From the NCBI GenBank assembly GCA_017398825.1, contig JAFQEV010000013.1, positions 1 through 38,392 on the forward strand: a stretch of DNA of 38,392 bases, read 5' to 3'. Made by a program: the position numbers and the translations under genes. This stretch comes from Clostridia bacterium (lineage in GTDB: Bacteria; Bacillota; Clostridia; Christensenellales; Borkfalkiaceae). The notes under the pieces were generated by a model. The model saw only the letters and a program-made list of their open reading frames with translations. It had not been told where the DNA came from and made no database searches. Positions 32,353 to 38,392 of this stretch are shown piece by piece (positions within the stretch are counted from its first letter, which is position 1; each line of letters begins with the position of its first letter).

Positions 32353-34362
32353 ATGAGGCTTAAAGACGTTAAGTACGTTTCGGATAAACGTATCCAAGAC
32401 CTTAAAAAATTATCTATAACAACGGCTGAAGACCTTATCAATCATTTTCCGAGGAACTATCTTGACTTAACTACGGTTACTCCGCTAAGCCAGGCGTATA
32501 ATAACGATTTCGTGTTAACGCTGGCAACGGTTGAGGTAGAACCCCGTCAATCAATGGGTGGTAGGGTGAAGTACGTTAAAGCATATTGTTCGCAAGGGGC
32601 GGACACTTTTAGCGTTGTTTGGTTTAATCAACCCTACGTTGTTGGAAAGCTTAAATGCGGTGAAAAGTACTTTTTCTACGGTAGAGTTCAAATCAAATAC
32701 GGCATGATTTCAATGACAAATCCCGTTTTTGAACCGGTTGATAAAAACGTTCGATTAAAAGGGTATATGCCCGTTTATTCTATTAAGGGCAGTCTTACTC
32801 AAAGCGGAATGAAAACTATTTGCTTAAGCGCGGTAAATAGTGTAAATCCAACCTCTTCAATTCCCTTATACCTTCAGCAAAAGTACGCGTTATCCCCTCT
32901 TAACAAGGCTTACGTTGAGGTGCATTCGCCGTCCTCTGAAAATGCGTTAAAGAACGCGAGTGATAGAATTGCGCTCGAAGAATATTTCAAACTCATCTCC
33001 GCGTTCAAGATAATAAAGGGCGATAAAAAGCAAGTAAAACCGCGAAAATACACGATAACTCCTGAAAAAATGGCGGAGTTCACCAAGCGTTTCCCGTTCG
33101 AGTTTACTTCTGGGCAAAAGCAGGCGGTTAACGAAATATTTACCGACCTTAAAAGCCCGTTCACTATGAACAGACTACTTCAGGGTGACGTTGGTAGCGG
33201 TAAAACTGCGGTGTCACTTTGTGCAATATACGTTGCGTTATATTCAGGCTATCAATGCGCGCTGTTATCTCCTACCGAGGTTTTAGCAAAGCAAAACTAT
33301 TCAGTTTGCAAAAAGTATCTTAGCGACTATGAAATCGGCTATTTATCGGGCAGTTTAACCCAAACCGAGAAAAAAGCTATTAAACAAAAACTATTAAATG
33401 GTGAGATAAAACTCCTTGTTGGAACTCACGCGGTTTTAGAGGAAAACGTTGAATTTAACAATTTAGCGTTGTGCGTGTGTGACGAACAACAACGCTTTGG
33501 TGTAGCACAGCGTAGCAGTCTTGAAGAAAAGGGAGTATTTACCGATACCCTCGTTATGAGTGCCACGCCTATACCGAGGACTCTCTCGTTGATTTTCTAT
33601 GGTGATTTGGATATTTCAACTATAACGGATAAACCCGTTGGCAGAGCTGAAATTCAAACGAACGTAGTTCCGCTTAAAAAATACGAGGACATGCTTGGGT
33701 TTGTAACCGAACAGGCAAAGCGTGGTTTTCAAACTTACTTTGTGTGCCCAAAGATTGATTTTGACGATGAGAGTGACGTGTTGTCCGCAAAGGAACTTTA
33801 CGAAGAACTTTCAAACGTACTCGTTGGCGTAAAGGTCGCTTTACTTCACGGCAAGATGAAAGATAAAGAAAAGCTTGCCGTTATGCAAGACTTTAAAGAT
33901 AAAAAATATGACGTTTTAGTTTCCACCACCGTAATCGAGGTAGGCGTTGACGTTCCCGATGCAACCGTTATGGTTATAATGAGTGCCGAGCGTTTTGGTT
34001 TATCACAGCTCCACCAGCTTAGAGGTAGGGTAGGCAGGTCTGATAAAAAGAGCTACTGTTTCCTTTTATGTACCAAAGAAAGCGAAAAGGCTATCGAGCG
34101 CTTAAATGCGCTAAAAACCTGTAGTGATGGGTTTAAGATAAGCGAGCTTGATTTTGATATGCGTGGAGGCGGTGATCTTTTGGGCGAACGCCAGTCGGGA
34201 AGAATACTCACAACCCTCAAAGGCTTAAAATATTCGAGCAAAACGGTCTTTACTGCAAAGGCGCTCTCCGACGAGGCGTTTAAACTTGAAAGCAATATCC
34301 CATACCTTAAAAAGCACGCGCTTGATTTATATGAAAAGCTTAAAAACGTAACTTTAAACTAA
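32353..34362 (+). CDS. recG: ATP-dependent DNA helicase RecG
   Basis: 669 residues (family about 680). An N-terminal wedge/OB domain (about 1-230) binds branched DNA. The helicase part has Walker A GDVGSGKT (278-285), the SPTEVLAKQN motif, Walker B at 377-380, MSATPIPRTL and QLRGRVGRSDKKSYC, followed by the C-terminal RecG signature FDMRGGGDLLGERQSG. Walker B reads DEQQ, where bacterial RecG normally has DEQH. It remodels stalled replication forks and Holliday junctions. It starts 35 bp after fakA, with an AAGGAGAAGGGGCGG stretch in that gap rather than directly in front of the ATG. The transcript probably ends in the large hairpin at 34435-34497. Confidence 0.97.
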   Translation: MRLKDVKYVSDKRIQDLKKLSITTAEDLINHFPRNYLDLTTVTPLSQAYNNDFVLTLATVEVEPRQSMGGRVKYVKAYCSQGADTFSVVWFNQPYVVGKLKCGEKYFFYGRVQIKYGMISMTNPVFEPVDKNVRLKGYMPVYSIKGSLTQSGMKTICLSAVNSVNPTSSIPLYLQQKYALSPLNKAYVEVHSPSSENALKNASDRIALEEYFKLISAFKIIKGDKKQVKPRKYTITPEKMAEFTKRFPFEFTSGQKQAVNEIFTDLKSPFTMNRLLQGDVGSGKTAVSLCAIYVALYSGYQCALLSPTEVLAKQNYSVCKKYLSDYEIGYLSGSLTQTEKKAIKQKLLNGEIKLLVGTHAVLEENVEFNNLALCVCDEQQRFGVAQRSSLEEKGVFTDTLVMSATPIPRTLSLIFYGDLDISTITDKPVGRAEIQTNVVPLKKYEDMLGFVTEQAKRGFQTYFVCPKIDFDDESDVLSAKELYEELSNVLVGVKVALLHGKMKDKEKLAVMQDFKDKKYDVLVSTTVIEVGVDVPDATVMVIMSAERFGLSQLHQLRGRVGRSDKKSYCFLLCTKESEKAIERLNALKTCSDGFKISELDFDMRGGGDLLGERQSGRILTTLKGLKYSSKTVFTAKALSDEAFKLESNIPYLKKHALDLYEKLKNVTLN

Positions 34363-34434
34363 AAATCATTTGCTAAGCAAGTGGAGGGCATGCTGATTTC
34401 GTCGTCTTGATTGCATTTTGTTTTACAAAATGAA

Positions 34435-34497
34435 TTTCCCGCTCCAAACAAAAAATGCACCGCTTCTTGCAGTGCATTTTTTGTTTGGAGCGGGAAA
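34435..34497. terminator. 26-bp perfect inverted repeat: terminator fused to a tRNA-Gly 3'-end copy
   Basis: 34435-34460 pairs perfectly with 34472-34497 (26 bp), loop of 11 nt. The inner part (AAAAAATGCAC/GTGCATTTTTT) is a normal bidirectional terminator for tRNA-Gly and recG. The outer part repeats, inverted, the last 12 nt of the tRNA-Gly gene (34486-34497, from TTTCCCGC to CCA) plus its trailing bases. Confidence 0.75.
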
Positions 34498-34561
34498 CGG
34501 GACTCGAACCCGCGACAACTGCCTTGGCAAGGCAGTGCTCTACCAACTGAGCTACTCCCGC
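34486..34561 (-). tRNA. tRNA-Gly (anticodon GCC)
   Basis: 76 nt on the minus strand with encoded CCA. Acceptor GCGGGAG pairs with TTCCCGC (one G-U). Anticodon stem CTGCC/GGCAG has the loop TTGCCAA, giving GCC. T arm GCGGGTTCGAGTCCCGT. Its 3' end forms part of the long inverted repeat. Confidence 0.96.
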
Positions 34562-34614
34562 AATTTTCGAAAACAAACCGACGCCATATAGTCAACCTGT
34601 TCCCGAAATTGCCT

Positions 34615-34690
34615 TGGTGGGAGTTATAGGGCTCGAACCTATGACCCTCTGCTTGTAAGGCAGATGCTCTCCCAGCTGAGCTAAACTCCC
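34615..34690 (-). tRNA. tRNA-Val (anticodon TAC)
   Basis: 76 nt on the minus strand with encoded CCA. Acceptor GGGAGTT pairs with AACTCCC. Anticodon stem TCTGC/GCAGA has the loop CTTACAA, giving TAC. T arm ATAGGTTCGAGCCCTAT. It is the first gene of a two-tRNA transcript with tRNA-Gly, 53 bp apart. Confidence 0.96.
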
Positions 34691-34717
34691 AAGCGACTTT
34701 TTTCAAAGTGCCTAATA

Positions 34718-34746
34718 AATATAACACCATTTTTTATTTTTTGCAA
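34718..34746 (-). promoter_or_regulatory. Promoter of the tRNA-Val/Gly transcript
   Basis: Minus strand TTGCAA (34746-34741), 17-bp spacer, TATATT (34723-34718), 27 bp in front of tRNA-Val. Confidence 0.6.
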
Positions 34747-34845
34747 CTGTTTTTAATCGGTTTTTTCAACTTTTTTAATATTTTTATTTTTTTCGGCTTA
34801 AAAAGTATATAATTTTTTCATTTTTTAATTTTATATTAAAAACGC

Positions 34846-34874
34846 TTTACTTTGGTGCGGTTTAAGAGTATAAT
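34846..34874 (+). promoter_or_regulatory. Promoter of the MFS transporter gene
   Basis: TTTACT (34846-34851), 17-bp spacer, consensus TATAAT (34869-34874). The start codon is only 23 bp further, behind GAGG. Confidence 0.65.
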
Positions 34875-34897
34875 TTCGCTTGAATTTGAGGTTAAGT

Positions 34898-36148
34898 ATG
34901 GAAAAATCATTAAATCAAACAAACCCAACTAAAAAATACTCCTATCTTTTAATATTTTTATGTTGGCTTGCATATTCCGTTTCATATCTTGGCAAGATGA
35001 GTTACTCGGCAAATATAGTTCAAGTTGAAAAATTCTACGACGTAACTCACGCAAGCGCTGGGCTCGTTAGCACTTTACTGTTTATATCGTATGGCGTAAT
35101 GCAGATAATAAACGGCTTTTTGTGTAAGTATTACAGCTCAAGGTTTGTTATATTTTTAGGGCTTGCAGTTTCGGGAATAGTTAACTTAATCGTGGCTTTT
35201 ACCGATAATTTTACGCTCGTGACTGTCTTGTGGTTTATCAACGGAATAGCACTTTCGTTTTTATGGACGGCAGTTATAAGAACACTATCCGAAACGCTAA
35301 CCAAAGAGTATATGGCGATTGCAAGTATTATTGTTGGAACAACCGTTGCAGCTGGGACTTTCGTAATATACGGCGTATCTTCCGTGCTCGTTGCAATAAA
35401 TTACTTTAAAGGCGCGTTCTTGTTTGCAGGAATAGTAATGCCTATAGTTGCTGTAATTTGGTTTATCTTTATGCCGAGGGTTGTAGCCAAAATACCCAAA
35501 GAGGCTAAAGAAGAATTAAAGCTTGAAAAGGTAAACGCAAGCAAGTTGGAAGTTAAGCACATTTACCTATCGGTTGCATGCTTTTTCCTAATTGCCATTG
35601 CGATTAACTTTATAAAAGACGGGCTCGTTACTTGGGTTCCTGCCATTATGAAAGATACTTATAATCTACCTGAGTCCATTTCAATAATCCTAACGCTTGC
35701 TTTGCCGTGCGTTGCGGTGTTTGGCAATATGATGGGTGTTGCAATACACAAAAAGATAACCGATTTCGTAACCCAAGTTGCACTAATGTTCTTAATTTCA
35801 GCCGTACTTGTTGGTGCGGTTATAGCAGGGCTTTCGCTAAACGTGTTTATAATAACAATAGTTTGCTTTGCTGTAGTTTATCTATGCGTTTCTTCTTGCA
35901 ATAGCTTAGTTACGAGTATGTTCCCCCTCTTTATGAAAGGAAAGGTAAACTCCGGGCTTATAGCAGGCGTTATAAACGGTTTTTGTTACGTTGGTAGCGC
36001 GCTTTCAACCTACGTTTTAGGCGCTGTTGCCGATGCGCGCGGTTGGAATGCAGTATTTTGGTTGTTATTTATTATCTGTGTTGCAGTACTCGTAGTATGG
36101 CTCGTTTACCAAATTGTTTATCAAATATTTAGAAAGAAACACGCGTAA
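34898..36148 (+). CDS. MFS transporter, organophosphate:phosphate antiporter (OPA/GlpT) type
   Basis: 416 residues from the ATG at 34898, chosen because GAGGT (34888-34892) lies 5 nt in front; a TTG at 34880 upstream lacks a site. Twelve hydrophobic helices are apparent in two halves with a basic central loop (RVVAKIPKEAKEELKLEKV). The first helix region (SYLGKMSYSANIVQ) matches the OPA-family pattern YL-x2-R/K-x2-F/Y-S. That family exchanges phosphorylated small molecules such as glycerol-3-phosphate or hexose phosphates for phosphate in the cell membrane. The substrate cannot be told from sequence and no metabolic partner gene is adjacent. Single-gene transcript with its own terminator. Confidence 0.85.
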   Translation: MEKSLNQTNPTKKYSYLLIFLCWLAYSVSYLGKMSYSANIVQVEKFYDVTHASAGLVSTLLFISYGVMQIINGFLCKYYSSRFVIFLGLAVSGIVNLIVAFTDNFTLVTVLWFINGIALSFLWTAVIRTLSETLTKEYMAIASIIVGTTVAAGTFVIYGVSSVLVAINYFKGAFLFAGIVMPIVAVIWFIFMPRVVAKIPKEAKEELKLEKVNASKLEVKHIYLSVACFFLIAIAINFIKDGLVTWVPAIMKDTYNLPESISIILTLALPCVAVFGNMMGVAIHKKITDFVTQVALMFLISAVLVGAVIAGLSLNVFIITIVCFAVVYLCVSSCNSLVTSMFPLFMKGKVNSGLIAGVINGFCYVGSALSTYVLGAVADARGWNAVFWLLFIICVAVLVVWLVYQIVYQIFRKKHA

Positions 36149-36163
36149 AACAACCGCTTTTTC

Positions 36164-36190
36164 AACCCCGAATAAATTCGGGGTTTTATT
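36164..36190 (+). terminator. Terminator of the transporter gene
   Basis: 10-bp stem AACCCCGAAT (36164-36173) with ATTCGGGGTT (36176-36185); the AA loop opens to six with the last pairs broken. A T-rich tract follows. Confidence 0.85.
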
Positions 36191-36203
36191 TTGCTGATTT
36201 TCC

Positions 36204-36232
36204 TTGAAAATGGCGCTACTTTGTGATACAAT
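36204..36232 (+). promoter_or_regulatory. Leaderless promoter of pcrA
   Basis: TTGAAA (36204-36209), 17-bp spacer, TACAAT (36227-36232), then exactly 6 nt to the ATG at 36239. No Shine-Dalgarno is possible in the remaining space. Confidence 0.7.
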
Positions 36233-36238
36233 ATTTCT

Positions 36239-38392
36239 ATGCTTGATAATTTTCTTCAAAAACTTAATAGTGCACAAATACTTCCCGTAAAAGATACCGA
36301 GGGCGCAGTCTTAGTAATAGCTGGTGCAGGTAGTGGTAAAACGAGGGTTTTAACGAGTAGGATAGCTTATCTTATCAAAGAAAAATGCGTAGACCCCTCT
36401 CGTATTCTCGCAATAACCTTTACCAACAAGGCGGCGGACGAGATGAAACTTCGCCTCGAAAATATGGTTGGTTCTTTAGAGGGTATGTGGGTTTCTACAA
36501 TTCACTCCATGTGCGTAAAAATTCTCCGCAGTTCCATTACCTATCTCGGCTTTGAAAAGAACTTCTCTATCTATTCAGAGGACGATAAGGAAAGGGTTTT
36601 AAAACGCATTATTTCAGATATGAATTTAGAGCCGGATAAGTTTTTAAAGTTAGCAAAAATTTCCATATCTAACGCAAAAAACGCCGACCTTTCTCCCAGG
36701 GAGTATAAGGAAGAAAATATCCGAATGGGCAATATCGGAATAATTACCGAGATTTTCGTTAAATATCAAGAGGAACTCAAAAAATCTAACGCCTTAGATT
36801 TTGACGATTTGCTTATAAAAACCCTCCATCTTTTTGAAGACGAGCCAGAGGTTTTAGAGTATTATGCGGAGAGGTTTTTATACGTCCATATCGATGAGTT
36901 CCAAGATACGAACGTAGTTCAATATAAGATTGCAAAGATGTTATCGTCTTGTCACGGCAATATTTTCGTGGTGGGTGACGATGATCAGTCAATTTACGGC
37001 TGGCGCGGTGCTAAAATATCGAATATTTTAGGCTTTGAACATGATTTTAAAGGCGCAAAGGTATATAAACTCGAGCAAAACTACCGTTCCACAAAGAGCA
37101 TTTTAAACCTTGCAAACTTAATTATTCGCAACAACTCCTCGAGAAAAGACAAGGTGCTTTGGACTGAAAACGAGGGTGGTGAAAAGCCCGAATACTATCA
37201 AGCGTATGATGAAAGCGCTGAGGCTGAATACGTTGCAACAAAGATAAAATCTTTGATAAACGGTGGAAAAAGAGCGTCAGATTTTGCCGTTTTAATGAGG
37301 GTAAACGCCCTTTCTCGTTCGTTCGAGCAAGAGTTTTTAAAATACAATATCCCATACAAAGTATTCGGTGGTTTTAAGTTCTTTGACCGTAAGGAAATCA
37401 AAGATTTAACAGCTTATTTGCGAGCGATGGTCAATCCGCTTGACAACGAGGCGATATACAGAATTATAAACGTTCCGAGAAGAGGTATAGGCGATAAGTC
37501 TATAGATGCGATTGCCGAGTATGCAAATTACAACGACTGTTCGGCTTTTGAAGGGCTTATGGCGTATGAAAATTTACCGCTTGGAGCGTCTGCAAAAAAT
37601 AGAATAGCCGATTTTAAGGATATGCTTTATAGCTTAATGCTTGAGGTACAAAACTACGGCGTACCCGAGTTTATAAAGCTCGTTATTGAAAAGACTAATT
37701 TCCTATCTCAGTTTGAAGATGATACCGAAGAGAACGAGAGCAAAAAGCTCAACGTTTCAGAACTTATCAACTCCGCTGAGGAGTTTGTAAAGCTCAATCC
37801 TAACGCAACGCTCACCGATTATCTTGGCTCGATAACTTTAAGTTCGGATACTGACGAGCTTGACGAGGGTAACTACGTTACCGTAGCGACAATTCACTCG
37901 GTAAAAGGCTTGGAGTTTGATACCGTTTTTGCAGTAGGGCTTGAGGAAACCGTGTTCCCCATCTCAAGAGCGAGCGATAGCGAGGAAGAACTCGAGGAAG
38001 AGCGCAGGCTTATGTACGTTGCTATCACGAGAGCTAAAAAGGACTTGTTTATATCTCGTTCAAAGAGCAGGTATTTATACGGCAACCGCCAAATTACCAT
38101 GGAGAGCAGGTTTATAAAGGAAATTATCCCTTTACTTAAGGAAAAGAGCGTTAGTGGCTATAACGGCTACAATTCTCAGTATTCCCGTCCTGATAGAAAC
38201 TCGTACGGCTACAAGCGTGATAGCGGTAGCGATTACGGTTATTATTCCGATGAAACTCCAACGAGGAGCTTTGGCTCGACCAAGAGTTTTTCAACGGGTT
38301 ACAAGTCAAGCTTTGGCTTGCAAAAAAAGGTGGAGAGCAATTCCGGTGGTAAATATCATTCGGGAATGAAGGTAAATCATAAAAAATTCGGC
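36239..38392 (+). CDS. pcrA: UvrD/PcrA-type DNA helicase, 3' end outside window
   Basis: 718 codons are open to the window end. Superfamily 1 motifs in order: Walker A AGAGSGKT (28-35), ITFTNKAADEM, STIHSMC, VHIDEFQDTN (Walker B DEFQD), GDDDQSIYGWRGA, LEQNYRST, ATIHSVKGLEFD and MYVAITRAKKDLF. The tail (NHKKFG) is the beginning of the C-terminal RNA-polymerase-binding Tudor-like domain, preceded by a Tyr/Ser-rich linker (SGYNGYNSQYSRPDRNSYGY), so about 50 residues are missing. It unwinds DNA 3'-5' in repair and clears conflicts with transcription. The start is natural for the family (MLDNFLQKLNSAQ), yet it directly follows a promoter at leaderless distance. Confidence 0.95.
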   Translation, partial: MLDNFLQKLNSAQILPVKDTEGAVLVIAGAGSGKTRVLTSRIAYLIKEKCVDPSRILAITFTNKAADEMKLRLENMVGSLEGMWVSTIHSMCVKILRSSITYLGFEKNFSIYSEDDKERVLKRIISDMNLEPDKFLKLAKISISNAKNADLSPREYKEENIRMGNIGIITEIFVKYQEELKKSNALDFDDLLIKTLHLFEDEPEVLEYYAERFLYVHIDEFQDTNVVQYKIAKMLSSCHGNIFVVGDDDQSIYGWRGAKISNILGFEHDFKGAKVYKLEQNYRSTKSILNLANLIIRNNSSRKDKVLWTENEGGEKPEYYQAYDESAEAEYVATKIKSLINGGKRASDFAVLMRVNALSRSFEQEFLKYNIPYKVFGGFKFFDRKEIKDLTAYLRAMVNPLDNEAIYRIINVPRRGIGDKSIDAIAEYANYNDCSAFEGLMAYENLPLGASAKNRIADFKDMLYSLMLEVQNYGVPEFIKLVIEKTNFLSQFEDDTEENESKKLNVSELINSAEEFVKLNPNATLTDYLGSITLSSDTDELDEGNYVTVATIHSVKGLEFDTVFAVGLEETVFPISRASDSEEELEEERRLMYVAITRAKKDLFISRSKSRYLYGNRQITMESRFIKEIIPLLKEKSVSGYNGYNSQYSRPDRNSYGYKRDSGSDYGYYSDETPTRSFGSTKSFSTGYKSSFGLQKKVESNSGGKYHSGMKVNHKKFG

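Noticed and set aside
34359-34730. Open frames over the tRNA-Gly/Val region on both strands
   Set aside because: They are artefacts of tRNA genes and the inverted repeat, without ribosome sites.

Overview
The window looks like a chromosome segment of a low-to-moderate GC, Gram-positive-type Clostridia relative, possibly an uncultured gut lineage. The evidence is the gene set and order (rpmB, then divergent yloU, a fakA-like gene and recG; parE-parC; a YhaO/YhaN-like pair), strong Shine-Dalgarno sites, near-consensus sigma-A promoters with 16-18 bp spacers, and a perfect Bacillus-type LexA box. The exact taxon cannot be fixed from sequence alone.

Layout. 1-3368: two secreted or membrane-anchored protein genes on the minus strand (a beta-propeller-like protein, cut by the window edge, and an SH3-like protein with a C-terminal anchor) surround a small plus-strand gene at 2188-2658. 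That gene has a strong promoter, a pair of 20-bp dyad repeats and the LexA box upstream. 3439-13075: a compact, intact, co-oriented phage-type packaging and head operon of podovirus (P22-like) character: large terminase, small terminase-like fragment, zinc-ribbon microprotein, portal, scaffold, major capsid protein, head-tail connector, gp10-like propeller tail protein, two unknowns and a coiled-coil protein. It closes with a clear terminator. No integrase, replication gene, lysis gene or tail spike is visible on either side. 13237-24341: a membrane protein, leuS (minus), a LacX-type aldose epimerase, parE-parC with a trailing unknown, and a tandem pair of paralogous unknowns (minus). 24449-24779: a hairpin-rich stretch and two tRNAs (Pro-GGG, Thr-GGT). 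24877-29280: an AlkD-like gene that looks compositionally foreign, divergent from an SbcD/SbcC-like (YhaO/YhaN) pair. 29319-34362: hpt, rpmB, yloU, fakA-like, recG. 34435-34690: tRNA-Gly(GCC) and tRNA-Val(TAC), with a 26-bp inverted repeat that includes the 3' end of the tRNA-Gly gene. 34898-38392: an OPA-type MFS transporter and pcrA (cut by the window end).

The most interesting system is the phage-derived cassette. It has the parts to package DNA into a capsid and close it with a short tail stub. It lacks genes for autonomous phage life, its frames are all open, its codon style resembles the host, and an SOS box lies upstream of the neighbouring regulator-like gene. This fits a domesticated, possibly gene-transfer-agent-like particle better than a recent prophage, but remnant prophage or satellite explanations remain open. 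A second theme is apparent leaderless transcription: three genes (pcrA, alkD-like, SH3-like) have a -10 hexamer exactly 6 nt before the start codon.
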